Source: Thermothielavioides terrestris NRRL 8126
Taxonomy: Eukaryota; Ascomycota; Sordariomycetes; Sordariales; Chaetomiaceae
DNA: 64,000 nt
Direction of reading: 5' to 3'
Assembly: GCF_000226115.1 (NCBI RefSeq)
Contig: NC_016459.1
Coordinates: 3,726,501 to 3,790,500, forward strand
Positions 1 to 10,805 of this stretch are shown in pieces (position 1 is the stretch's first letter; the number at the start of each line of letters is the position of its first letter). The translations under genes were made by a program, and so were the position numbers. The notes under the pieces are model-generated. The model was not told where the DNA came from, searched no databases, and was given only the letters and a program-made list of their open reading frames with translations.

Positions 1-151
1 TTGGCGGGACCTCTTTAGCTATCAGCCCCGAACACACAGAGCTCCGCCCCTTTCCCACCACACCCACGTTCCCACACCACAAACTCAGCCAAACTCGGAA
101 ATCTACTCATCAGCAGTCTCCCACCCCTTTTCAGCACATCAATCTAGCAAA

Positions 152-185
152 GGCCGCTAATCTAGTGGTATGATTCTCGCTTCGG
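152..185 (+). other. tRNA-Pro-like 5' half
   Basis: These 34 bases resemble the acceptor 5' strand, D-arm and anticodon stem/loop of a eukaryotic tRNA-Pro, up to and including a CGG anticodon. The segment reads GGCCGCT, then TCTAGTGGTATGATTCTCGC, then TTCGG. The 3' half does not follow: no matching 3' anticodon strand, T-arm or AGCGGCC acceptor strand occurs nearby. This is therefore not a functional tRNA. It could be a tRNA fragment or the promoter head of a tRNA-derived short retroposon, given the long A run 335 bp downstream. The A-box-like sequence is visible; a weak B-box-like GGTTCAAGCC lies near 396. Confidence 0.5.
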
Positions 186-518
186 TTTCGCAAAGCCTGA
201 GCACTCTTCAAGAGACGGCGCGAGCCAAAGCCGAGAGTCAACGGGCCAGGCTTGTGAGACGATCTGCGTACCAGGCACAACAGCCAGCTCAGCAAGCCGT
301 CACGGCGAAGAATGCCCCCGAGCAAGCGACACAGGATCCTCCCGCACGAGATCCCTCATCAATTCCGGTTTCTGTCCCTCGAAATCGGCTACCAGGGTTC
401 AAGCCAGCCAGCAGCTGGGTCTGGCAGCCTCAATACCCACTAACCCGACGGCTCAACGCCGAACCCCTGGAGATGCAGGTTCCGCAGATGCCACGGCGGC
501 TGTCACCGCCGACGGGCA

Positions 519-519
<1 letters not shown>

Positions 520-602
<83 letters not shown>
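520..602 (+). repeat. Poly-A tract, 83 bases
   Basis: An uninterrupted run of A. It could be the tail of a retroposed element whose body lies upstream (about 152-519), or a homopolymer of another origin. It is not coding: open frames across it only encode poly-Lys or poly-Phe. No clear target-site duplication was found on the two sides. Confidence 0.9.
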
Positions 603-603
<1 letters not shown>

Positions 604-1386
604 AGGCAGCCGCTGCTTAACCAAGCACCTCGAAGGAAGGCCCCGGTGCGCTGCTCGCCATCTCGCCGGTTCACCCCCAAGCTGGGCCGCCCACGCAAGC
701 AAAGGAGAGTTGGCTTGCTGTTGATGGCCGTTGGAGGGCGGAATCCGCTGCAATTCCCCTCTTGCTATGGGTATGAGACTGTGAGGAAGCGATGAAGTGG
801 TTGGGCATTGGAAGCCACGGTTGCGAGTGTCACTTCTTGCCGGTTTCCTTCTCCTTTACTTTCCTTTCCTTTACTTTTCTTTCATTTTCTCCTCTGTCTC
901 CCGTCCGGCGGGTCCGGCGGGGTGAGCTCCTCCTGAAAGACTTTACATAGCGATACCCCATGTTCATGAAACCGATAGTCAGATGCTTGATGCGTTTGAT
1001 GCTGACCACATCGCCCCTTTATCACTGTTCGCACGGTGATGTTGTGTTTCAACGAGAAACAGGCCGAAAGGCCTTATACATTTGCTGCCCCAACGAACAG
1101 TTGTACCAGCAAACATCTGCCAGCTGGGAGATGAAGAAGAGTGGCATTGACAGCTTTGTGGCGCCGTGTGTGGCCAACCATCAGCAAAGCAAAAAGGTGT
1201 GGTGACTGCCTGCGTTGGTGCCTGCAGAATCCCGTTTCCACGTCACCCACTCAACTCAACGTAACACCAACATGTATCCCGCAGCAACCTCCACCGCAAA
1301 AGCCCCCTACTTGAAGAAACATCAACTTTGAACCGATTTCTCGACGCTCTCAACACAAAAACACCTCATTCAGAACATAACCCACG
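603..1386. other. Intergenic, with CT-rich tract upstream of the Bles03-like gene
   Basis: No coding region is supported here. A pyrimidine-rich stretch at about 845-905 (repeats of TTTCCTTT type) is typical of fungal promoters or leaders and lies about 0.5 kb upstream of the start codon at 1387. The region 1250-1386 is AC-rich, like a fungal 5' leader. Confidence 0.4.
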
Positions 1387-2196
1387 ATGCAGTCCTCCCC
1401 CGACCCAACCCCGCAGCCCAGCCAGCCCTCCAGCCCAGCCCCCTCCCGACGCGGCGCGCGCCTCCCCAACGAGCCGCTCTCGCAATTCCTCGAGCGCCTG
1501 TCGCCGGCCGAGGCGGCCCAGACCACACCGGCACACCTGCTCCCGCCGTGGTACTGGATCGACAACCCGCATCGCAACACCGCGGACGGCGAGTCGGGCG
1601 ACATGGCCGCATTCCTGCGCGACGGCCGCGAGCTGCTGCGCCGGTTTAAGCTCGCGCGGGCGCTGTGCACGCCGAATGACCCGCGCCGGAAGCAGCTTAG
1701 GGAGGGGCTGAAGGAGGATATTGCCGCGCTTGCGAGGCGGTGCGGGGTTACCACTGGCAAGGTAGGCACGTTTTGCTACGGTTACACAGAGGGGGATGGT
1801 TAACTTAAACTCGAGGGTGGGGGAAAGACGCTAATGTGTGGACAGTGGATGCTCTTTCCCAAGGTGGACGAGGTGAACGAGGTCTGGCGGAAGGTCTGCG
1901 AGGGCGTGGATGCCGACAGGCTTGGCATTGGAGCCAAGGTGTCGACTTCGGGGGAGGAGGACGGGGATCCGACGCGGTTGATTTGCGTGTACACGAAGGA
2001 CTTTACGGATGTGGAGGATGTGAAGAGGGTGCTGCTCTCTCTGGTCGACATGGGCCTGGTCAGGGCGGACATGCCGCGGGGGATCATGTACAAGTGCGAT
2101 GCGTACACGTACTTGGAGATCTACGGGAAGAACGAGTACGGGCTGCGGCCGAGCATCTACGGGAGTAAGGAGATGTTGGCTGGGAATCTGAGTTGA
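1387..2196 (+). CDS. Bles03 (DUF1917)-family protein
   Basis: Two exons, 1387-1761 and 1846-2196, joined by an 84-bp phase-0 intron (GTAGGC donor, GCTAAT branch-like site, GGACAG acceptor) give a protein of about 241 residues. The N-terminus (about 1-30) is Pro/Ser-rich and probably disordered. The conserved part has PPWYWIDNP near residue 60 and the C-terminal block YKCDAYTYLEIYGKNEYGLR, which is typical of the Bles03/DUF1917 family, a small basic-fold family of unknown biochemical role. The start was chosen because it is the first ATG of the frame after an AC-rich leader. The next gene lies tail to tail, 60 bp downstream. The family call is by motif recognition and no function is claimed. 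Confidence 0.8.
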
Positions 2197-2255
2197 CCTT
2201 GAGATTGTCCCGCAGTTCGCCGTACAGTCGAAGACGTATATCGATACATCTGTGA

Positions 2256-3593
2256 TCACTGGCGAGTAGTGGCTTCCTTGAGCCTCTCTCGAAGCATCAG
2301 ATTCTCCCGTTCCAAAGCTTGGAGGCGGGCCTCCATCTTGTCCACCTTGGCCTGCATGTTCTCAAGAATCAAGACGCGGTGCTGAATCCCCGAGATCTGC
2401 TCCTTAATGCCTTCGTAGCCGAGCATGGCGTGGACTGCATGTCCTTCGGCCTCGATCGCCAAGCTCTGTGCCTCACTTGCCACGCCATCCGCATCAGTAG
2501 CCTTGATATGAGCCTCGTCGGCCTTGGTCTCCGCCTCGATGGCCTTGCCTTCTGCCAGCACGACCGCGGCGCCCAGGAGAAGGCTGGAGGCCTTCAGCGA
2601 GCTTCCGTCGTTGAACGCCAGCTTGGCCAGAGACTCGATGTCGTAGTCAACTGTTTTAAGGAGGGCGGCGAGATTCTCCTCCGAGCAGTCATTCACCGCC
2701 TTCTTCAAGGCGGCAGCAACGACGGCCATATCGAGAGGCTTGTCTTCGGTCTCCTCGTCCTCCGTTTGAGCGGCCATGGTCTCTTCGGTATTGTCGCCTG
2801 CGGTCTTAAGTCCAGTCAGCAATGGAAACCAAAGCTGAGTAAGTCATCGCCCAGAACATCCCCGGCCTGCACTGCTGCACCTCGATCCCGGTCCGTAGCC
2901 CGCCCACGGAATCACCGAATGACTCGACATGGACGAACCTGGACTCAGCTGTACGCCGTCTAAGCCGCATGCGCCTGTCACCCCAGCCCGATGGCGCTCT
3001 CTCGTCTACCATCGTCGGCCAGCATAGTAAGAAAGAGGTGCTCCCGGGAAGCAACTGAGGGCAGGGTACGGCTGTGCAAGATCTGACGGACTAAGAACCA
3101 CCCAGTCGCAGAGCCTGGTGCTCCCCCAGCCAGCCGTGGAACACGAGACCCCTCCGTCGATCGATTCGGCGCGCGTGGTCCAAATCGGGAGACAGAGATC
3201 GATGATTAGGTCTCGACGAACTGTGCAGAGGCTTAAATTTTCCGCCCCCAGGAGGGTTTGGCAGCAGTTGGATGCAATAGAGGGAGTTCTGGCGTGGACG
3301 CGACGCGGACTTACCATGTCAGTGTCTGAGGGCGCCGACGCGGCGGGGAGCGATTGATCAGTCGGCGTGGTGTCGGGGCCGACGTTCTCGACGGTAGCCT
3401 TTCCAGTTGACAACCGCGTCAGGAGCGTTGGATCAGAATGGACCAGCAGATGTGAAAGGCAGGCTGCGTGGCGCTGGGGAAAGCTGGGTGACTTGTAAAC
3501 TCATACCTGCGCCGCTGCGAAGCTCCTAATGGGGATGTCAAAGTCGCCCTCGCCCTTGCCCTTGGTTCTCCGGCGCTTGCGGTTCCTTGTCAT
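2256..3593 (-). CDS. Small acidic coiled-coil protein, unknown function
   Basis: A three-exon model on the minus strand: 3593-3507, 3398-3315 and 2804-2256, all phase 0, giving about 239 residues. Donors are GTATGA and GTAAGT; acceptors are AAAG and TTAAG. An alternative third-exon acceptor at 2835 adds ten residues. The N-terminus is very basic (MTRNRKRRRTKGKGEG) and could be a nuclear signal. The middle is acidic and Thr/Glu-rich. The C-terminal 60 residues form a likely coiled coil ending in ALERENLMLRERLKEATTRQ. The second intron is long for this genome (about 510 bp), so an extra exon or a downstream start at the ATG near 2776 is possible. I do not recognise the family. Confidence 0.5.
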
Positions 3594-4085
3594 TTTGAAG
3601 ATTTTCTGCAGCTCGATTTTGTGGTCAGCAATCGGGTCGTGGAGTTCAGGAAGTGAAGGAAGTCGCAGAGATGCTCAGTTTGTTGCAATCCGACTTGGGG
3701 GAAGCTCACTTGGGGAAGCTAACGATCGCTGCGATGGGGAGTGTGTTTGGGTTCGGAGTACCCGCATGAGAGAAATGCGATTGAATGCACTTACCGAAGA
3801 TGTGAGCTTTGTGGCAGAATGTCGGTGCAATTAACTCAGTAAAGCTGAGGAAGTTTGCAAAGGCTTTGCCTCTGCGGCATACGAGGTGGAAGAGGTGTGT
3901 GGTGGAAAGAGGATGGAGGAGAGAAGAGCAGAGGACGGCGCAGGTCAGGAATTTATTGAGGGTGAACAGCGGGGCTGATTATTGGGCTTATTGAGCTATT
4001 GAGCTTCATTGCACAATAGGCACAATAGCAGATGAATAGAGATGAATAGAGGACAATAGGAAGCGCCGGTGCAGGTGCGAGGGAC

Positions 4086-4154
<69 letters not shown>

Positions 4155-5454
4155 CGAGCGCGTCACTGAGTTTCGAATCATTCGCGATTTTTCGTCGCGA
4201 CTTTTTACCCCGAAGTTTGCACAGGCCAGAACGTGGCGAGCCCCTTCCTCTTGGGCAAACAGAGTCTCTCGGCGAAAACCGCTGGCATTCAGCTACTCGC
4301 TCTTCCCAAACCTCAGCTTTCTCAACCCCTTCTCTAGACCCGCTGTGAGATGGCCATGGCTAGGGAAGGTCTAGAATGCCGCGGGAGCATTGACGCCAAG
4401 GACCAATATGTATGTGTATTGCGATTCCATCTGCCTGTGCAGTCGGTGATTTCCCTACCGCAATCCGCGGGTTCATGTTCCAAAACACTTCATGGCCAAG
4501 GGTCCCAGTTACAACAGGAACCCGATTTCGACGCAGGCCTCGTCCCTCTTACATCGCCCTTGCCTTGAGGCCCAGCTCGCCCTCAATCCTAGTCGAGCGT
4601 CCCAGCTCTAGGAGAACGGCACGCTTTAGCGAACAGACCTCAATCCACAAGCACGTTTCCGTTGAACCCCCCGCCTAATCCTTGATCTCAGCTGTTTTCC
4701 TTTTTCGCACCAGATATGCGGCGAGGCTCCCGATATACCGTAAATAATGCTCTTTCGGGTTCCTAACTGGCTCTCTGAGGTCGGTCGTGTTGACTGCTTA
4801 CTGCGCTGATGGGCAGCAGCTTTTGGATTCGAGATGCAACCCTGAGGCTGAGGAGAAACCTGGCTGGCTCGGGGCCCGGTGTTTCCATTGTCTCGGGTCG
4901 GCCCGGGTGGGGCTTCCCGCCACTGCAGGCCGCCGCATTTCCACTGTGGGTCTTCATCACTTGCCCGATTTGGACGCCAACGACGAGTCTGACAAGTGGG
5001 AACGAACCCGCAAGTGGCATTGTGTCACGAGTTGCATTGCTAAGTAGCTGGGACTTGCAAAGGCAAATAACCAAGTCTCAATCAACGTATCTTCAACTTG
5101 AATGGATCTCCCCGCCGATTGGAAGCTTTTTGCCTCCATTTCTACCGTGTTCGCGACCAGTGTGCGGCCACAGTGTGGACTGTGAATGGTGCGCTTCTTT
5201 TGCAAGCCCGCCTTCCGCACCCCCCAGGTGACCAAACTGGGGCGAATCTTATCCCCGTCAATGTTTTTCACTTTTTGCTCATGGGCAGCTGGTTTCTATT
5301 GTGAAATCGGCTCAATAGAGGGCCCCACTTTCCTGCTTTCCCACCAAAGGATTCCATCACCCTCCGCGGCTCTGCCCTCTTCGTCCTCCCTCCTCCAAGC
5401 TGCACTCACAATAACTGTCTCTATTTTCTGCTCTGCCTTTTACTCACAACCAAG
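3594..5454. other. Long intergenic region
   Basis: About 1.9 kb without a supported gene. It holds the poly-T tract (4087-4154) and, near its right end (5340-5454), a pyrimidine-rich leader before the next gene. Open frames between 4350 and 5230 lack recognisable domains, splice structure or protein-like composition. Confidence 0.5.
4087..4154 (-). repeat. Poly-T tract, 68 bases (poly-A on the minus strand)
   Basis: An uninterrupted run of T, about 3.5 kb from the poly-A tract and in the opposite orientation. If it is a retroposon tail, the body would lie at higher coordinates on the minus strand. I see no similarity between the sequences next to the two homopolymers. Confidence 0.9.
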
Positions 5455-6054
5455 ATGCCCCGTGTTCATTCCTCAGTTCTCCGCCGGCGCAGAGCTGCCC
5501 GAGCTGCCCGTCTCGCGGCCGCTGAAGGTGGCGAAACGGTACGATTCGTCATCTGTTTCCCCGTTTGGTTCGACCACCCAGAAGGCTGACCGATTTGTTC
5601 CCTCCAAGGCCAATGCCAACATGAACGTCCACAATATCGCTGACAATGTCGCTGGCCGCAAGTCGGTCGCCGGCAACGAAGGTGGCGTCGACAATGCTGA
5701 CTACAATGCGCGGTCATCCTCCACCAACCTGGACGCATCGAAAGCCGCAATTCAGGCTCTCGTGGCCAGCCAGCTGCAAATTGTACGCAGCATCCAGCGT
5801 CTGGTGGAGGTGCTTGAGCGCCAGTGGATGTTCAGTGAGCTCTACAAGGAGCGGGACGGATTCATGAAAATGCGCGAGGACGTCCACAAGAAAATCGAAG
5901 ATCTTGATCACCAGGTCATGCTCATACGCGATTTGCTGATTTCCCTTGAATCCGAAGAACTCAACAGCGCGGAGGTGTGTCATCCTTGCCCAAGGTAAAA
6001 CATTGGAGTTTTCACGTTTGCTGACGCCTGTGATAGTTTGTTGATCACTACTGA
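5455..6054 (+). CDS. Small protein with coiled coil, unknown function
   Basis: A three-exon model: 5455-5538, 5609-5974 and 6037-6054, phase 0 throughout, introns of 70 and 62 bp, about 155 residues. The first ATG follows a CT-rich leader and has a good context (AACCAAGATG). The N-terminus is Arg/Ala-rich (LRRRRAARAARLAAAEGG). Residues about 70-145 are helical and heptad-like, with LEVLERQWMFSELYKERDG-type sequence. The last exon is only 18 bases and its GTGTGT donor is non-standard. Without that splice the frame would stop at 5998. An alternative unspliced start upstream at 5186 is less likely because it would read through the leader. I do not recognise the family. Confidence 0.5.
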
Positions 6055-6811
6055 CACCGAGGGCTTGTCAAATGCGATCACAAAATGCGTGGCTTGGTCA
6101 GAAGGGAGTGCGGTTGCTGGTTTCATTGGCGCAACGGCGATACCGGGAAAGCAATGTGCAAGGTGGTTTCCATTGGTTCGGATGTCATAGTGATGATGGG
6201 CTCCGATATGATGAGTAGCAATAAACCCCGGCTTCCCATGACATGGAGCGGACCACGAAATTGCGCCCCAGTGGCATCTGACACTTCCAGATTGTAGATG
6301 GCCGATGTATCATCACACTCATGGGCCACTATCGTCTCCACCCCAGAAGAGTAGGTCCGCAGGCTGCCCCGCGAGACGGAAGAGAGATGTGGATGCCATA
6401 ATCGCGGCGCCAAAACATGAACCGTCGCTGCTGGTCACTCGCATTGGTGGGATCAATGCATTTGCTCGGCATGTCAAGGTAAGTTATTTTCGTCCCATTG
6501 CATGATGCTTCTCTCCCCAACCACCTGACCTGCTTTCCATCAATTCACCCAGCCGACCGTGGGGGGTGTTTCTGTGCTGACTTCCTTTCCATCGGGCCCC
6601 ATTTCCTGGATTGAGAGTTTCCCAGTTATCGTAGCACAATCGACCTCTGCCGCCCGCAATCTTCTTCCCATTTACGCCGGCACCCACCTCTGTTTTCCAC
6701 TTTACCCTCACACCGCGTCCCGGCGCCCACCAAACCGGCCGAGTATACCTCGGATCCGCTTCTTCTCTCTCGGCCCCGTGTTACGTTTCGCCGGTTACCC
6801 AATTTCCAAAG
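6055..6811. other. Intergenic, pyrimidine-rich upstream region
   Basis: No gene is supported. The segment 6640-6811 is CT-rich and probably contains the promoter and leader of the gene starting at 6812. Confidence 0.4.
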
Positions 6812-7645
6812 ATGTCGCATCCCGAAGTTCACGACGTCTCCGACAGCGACCAGGAGGTTTCAGCCACTGGTCAAGTACGCAGAAATCTGCCCCCACCAGC
6901 AAGTTGCAGTTCCTTAAAAAAAGACCCAGAAGACTGACAGATCTTTCCTTCACAAGACTGATACCATGGAGGACGAAGACAATGAAGCTCGTTCCGAATC
7001 GGTCCTAGGTTCCGAAACCGACTGTTTCGACCGCAGCACGGTATGTCCATCGAGGAGGCACTTCACTTCACACCTCTACGTCTCGCGAGGCTGCTCTTGG
7101 CTTTCGGCACGTATTCTTACCTTAATATATCACAAACTGACAAACTTTAACCTTAGATTGCGTCTATGATCAACCAGGTCAACGACTGCCTGTACAATGT
7201 CCTGCAAATGTGCGCTGATCCCTTCTGGCGTGCGAGTTTCGAGGCGTCAGACGTGTGGCTCCGTCTCGCCAACCCGGAGGGCGTGGACATCCCCGGCTTC
7301 CCCACCTTGACCGAGTTTCTCTCCTTTCAAGACGTCCTTGTCGTGCAGCTTGAGATCCTGCGTGACCGCTTTCGCATTCTCATGGAGATGCACCGTCTTG
7401 GGGCCCCTCTTGAGCTGCTCATTCGTCAGCTGGAGGAGTGCCTCGAGTTAAATGTACAGATTGTGGATGCTATGGTGCCGGTTATGGAGCGGTCCTCGAG
7501 GTTGAATGACTTGCTCGGGGCTCTCGAGGAAGGCGATATGGGCTGGGATGAGGTACTACTTCCTGCGTTTCACGTTGCCGTGGTCAATCTCCGCTAACCG
7601 CGCTTGCAGTATGTTGAGGCACTCAGGAACTTCGGCGCCAACTAA
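6812..7645 (+). CDS. Small helical protein, unknown function
   Basis: A four-exon model: 6812-6874, 6957-7040, 7157-7552 and 7610-7645, all phase 0, giving about 192 residues. Splice sites are good (GTATGT/CCTTAG for intron 2, TTGCAG for intron 3). The N-terminal 50 residues are acidic and Ser/Asp-rich. Residues about 55-180 are predicted mostly helical, with a leucine-rich stretch around LRDRFRILMEMHRLGAPLEL. The chosen stop is TAA at 7643-7645. The same frame then stays open for about 70 more codons with a basic end (see findings). The family is not recognised. This gene and the two at 2.3-3.6 and 5.5-6.1 kb share small size, tiny exons and helical character, but I see no sequence homology between them. 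Confidence 0.6.
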
Positions 7646-8178
7646 GACATCGCGTATTGCTGCCTCGAGCGAGGGTCGACTTTGGAGGGTACAGCTGGTA
7701 TCTTGGGTCTTGATGATGGCGCTCTGAGATATCTGCGGAGTAGGTTGGAGCTTCGTGCTCCTCGAGCTACATCGCGGAAGAAACGTAGTAAATCCCCGAG
7801 ATGCCAACAATGGAGGTGTTTCGCCTGTTTGTCTGTGTCTTCTCGTAGGCTTTAGCGCCCCTCTTCCGGCATCATTATCCACCGAGGCTGTCAACAAAGG
7901 CCCTTCAACGCCCTGCAATCAAGCATTTCGACCAATTGTAGTCATTTTGTGAAGCACGAACTGTCTATCCTCGACGGCTAGCACATTCAACATTGCCATC
8001 CCCAAAGGAAAACACAAAGCATGAACCTTCATATCCTAACAACGATAAGAAAGAATATCACCAGATCCACAATTCAGGAAACGAGATCAATGTAATGCAC
8101 CCTATCCAACCCAAACCTCGTCTCAGGGCCTGCTCAACTGCTCCTACCTAAAGAACATTCCAAACAGCACCCAAATCT
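7646..8178. other. Intergenic; open-frame continuation to about 7855
   Basis: From 7646 to 7855 the frame of the preceding gene continues without a stop and ends in a Lys/Arg-rich tail. The rest (7856-8178) is 3' flanking sequence in which I see nothing. Confidence 0.35.
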
Positions 8179-9356
8179 CTAACTGCAGCAGCAAGCACAC
8201 CAAAAACCAGCCATTCCGCAGCCCGTCCAGCCCGGAGGCTTAGCGCTAAGGTTAGGAAACACCAGGCCGGGTCCCTCCGCATCCGGTGGCGTCGCCCTCC
8301 CCAGAGCGGTCGCGAAGGAGCCCAGCACCTGCGCGGCGACCAGCACAATGTTATTGTGGAACCTCGCCGTCGTCTGCAGCAGCATCACGCCCACGCCGGT
8401 GCCCTGAAGCGCGGTGAGCGCGCCGAGACACAACCACAAGGTGCGCGAGAGCAGCGCGCCGGTCTCGGGCGACCCCGAGCCCCCTCAAGGCAGCGAGATG
8501 CCGAGGCCGGACACGCCCCACAGGATCTGAGCCCAGCGTAGCGCGCCCAGGCTGATGACCAGCAGGGGAAACAGCCAGCTGTGCTCGCGGACGAGGTGAG
8601 CGAGATATGCGACGAGCAGCGCCTGGACGATACCGGGGATGGGCGGCACGGGGCAGCACCACCCGCCCGGGCGCGACGCTCGCCGACGTCCACAGGGAGC
8701 GCCACGATCGGCCGTTCACCTGGGACAGGAGGTAGTTTTAGATGAGGACGGAGATGAGGTAGCACTGGCATGGCGTCAGTATGGCCTGGGAATTTGGGAA
8801 AGTGGTGAAGGCGCTTACGATGGTCAGCTTCCGGCAGAGTATGGATTTGAAGAAGAAGGAAATGGAACATAGAGTTCGGCGGTAGTGATTAGGCAGGCCC
8901 AAGAAAGTGGCTATGGACAGGCCGATGTGCAGCACAGCTCCGGGAAAACACACAGCGCTGATCAATGTGCCAGAGGCCTGCGTCACGAGGATGCCGTTGC
9001 TGTCGAAGGACCTGAACTGCGAGACCCAGCACCGGAGACAGCTGATGTCCACCTGCTGAACGACGTACACGGCTCAGGAATGGATGATCCACGTCCTGAC
9101 CGGCGCTTCACCTGAGGAATTGTTAGCATGGTGCCTCGGATCAAATGGGAAAGGAAAGAAACTTTGCACCCTCGTCGCCAACGTTGAGGGAAAGAACATC
9201 CGCAGTCCGCGAGATATCCAGTATCGTAAATTCGCTCCTGATGCCGGTAATGGATGTCTTCCCCTTGAACACTCCGTACGCCCAGCAGACCGCCAACCAG
9301 AAGTCACAGGTCGGCACCCACTCACTTTCGCCAAGCCGTTCACTCGTTCCATCTTG
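8179..9356 (-). pseudogene. Decayed multi-pass membrane protein gene
   Basis: On the minus strand a coherent integral-membrane protein can be followed from 9356 to 8179. It has hydrophobic segments around 9290, 8990, 8620-8560, 8440 and 8370. At least three stops (TGA at 9076-9074, TAA at 8740-8738, TGA at 8487-8485) and a one-base frameshift near 8650 break it. One intron of 54 bp with intact GTAAGC donor, CTGAC branch site and GCCAG acceptor is preserved at about 8818-8765, which shows it was once a real gene. Recognisable pieces include FWLAVCWAYGVFKGK, QQVDISCLRCW and LWLCLGALTALQGTGVGVML. The upstream end is cut by a stop before 9356. I do not recognise the family; no paralogue is in the window. 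Confidence 0.6.
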
Positions 9357-10805
9357 TCACCGCCAACACAGTTCCCCGTACTCGAATAACATCACTTTCC
9401 GAGCGGGGCACTAGAATGCAGGTGACTGTCAATTTGAACCACGAGTTTTGCTGTTTTGTCTCGCATTTGCTGGCGTAATCCAGCAGCCCGCTTACTACAC
9501 TTCAATCTTCCATCCAAAAAATCTGCATTATCAAATATTTTACTTTCTGTATTGAGACATGTTATTGTATTGAGACCATCAACCGCTCCGAAGCGTAATA
9601 CTCACAAACTAGTTGGCCTACCTAAGGTACCCAAGAATGTTCTGAGCAAGACATTGACTACCAATTCTCAATCTGGGGGTCGCTTTTAAGCTGGCCCTGC
9701 ATCGCTGGATCGTGGTTATGGATGATTATGATTTTGTGCTCCAAATGCATGCCGAGACAGCACCCTTACGGTACGCTTCACTTATCTCTATTCTAAGAGG
9801 CATGGAGAGTAATTGCTCCGTCCAGCAATAAGTATCGCATTCCCCATCATCCCCTCGGAAAAGGGGATGTTCGACGGTGGGCCCACATCATGGTCGTGAG
9901 TTAACGAAGAGCCATCCGTGAACTGGCAGGTCCTAAGTCACGGGCAACAGTTGAATGGCGTCTTGAATACCGGATGCTGCGCCCACACGGATTCGCATGG
10001 TTGAATGACTTACCTTGACTTTAATGAGAATTCCGATCCATCAATTCTGTTCTCCTCAGCAGAGCACAGTTAGGGAAATAATCGGCTCTTACGTCGACGG
10101 CATTTTCGCAAGTCTAGGTAGTATGCTTGCTGTGTTCGCCCCCTCTTCTAAATCGCTGGGGGGTCCCAGTGGTTGAGGGAATCAACCGCCAGAGCACCCA
10201 CGAGTCAATGGCATGGGGTCAGCTCCCAGCCGCCCCAGACAGCTCGCTACCAGCGCGAAAGCACTCTTACAGCCTTCCATCCAGGCCTCTAAGGTCTACG
10301 AACAGCTCCCAAAGCTCAATCACCAGCTGGCCCACCCAATCAGAGCTTGTTTGGGACAGGAAGCGCGGACGAATCGGATGTAAGTGATAAGTGAAGACGG
10401 TTCCAATCGCCAGGCACAGAGCGGATCATGCAAAACCCACTGCACAGCAGGTGCTCCACTGAAAGAGGGGATTTGTCTTCATCCCGCAATATAGCCTGAA
10501 TCAGATCGTCGTCATGTGAAGGTCATGTGAGGTGGAAGCCGTCCCGTTTTCCCGCACGAAAAGATGGCATATCTTCGGTTTCTCGGTGTATTATCATCCC
10601 CTGCTTTCTGTCTGTCTCCTCTTCCATCTTTCGCGTAGTTGGGACTTGCCTGCGCAGCTTCTGAAACGAGGCAAAGAAATCAGCGCAGTCAAACCCCTCC
10701 AACTCCAATCCTCCGGATTTCCCTCACCCCACACTCACTCGCACCACCATCGCCAGTGGAACCCCCGCCTCTCGACAAGAACCAAACAAAAAAAGAGCGG
10801 AAACA
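9357..10805. other. Intergenic region, nothing recognised
   Basis: About 1.4 kb without a supportable gene. Short open frames near 9456 and 10127 have no protein-like features. The last 100 bp before 10806 are C/A-rich and look like a 5' leader. Confidence 0.5.

Noticed and set aside
152..185. Functional tRNA-Pro gene
   Set aside because: The 3' half (anticodon 3' strand, T-arm, acceptor) is missing nearby, and no plausible intron restores it.
170..724. 184-codon open frame through the poly-A tract
   Set aside because: It encodes a long poly-Lys run from the homopolymer and starts inside the tRNA-like sequence; no protein-like conservation.
960..1205. 81-codon open frame
   Set aside because: No recognisable domain, no promoter or splice context; chance open frame.
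4069..4374. Open frame through the poly-T tract
   Set aside because: Mostly poly-Phe from the homopolymer; the opposite strand gives poly-Lys.
4809..5231. 140-codon open frame
   Set aside because: Trp/Pro-rich translation of non-coding GC sequence; overlapping frames on both strands are equally open.
5186..5454. Upstream extension of the 5.5-kb gene
   Set aside because: It would translate a CT-rich leader and skip a good intron; the ATG at 5455 gives a consistent spliced model.
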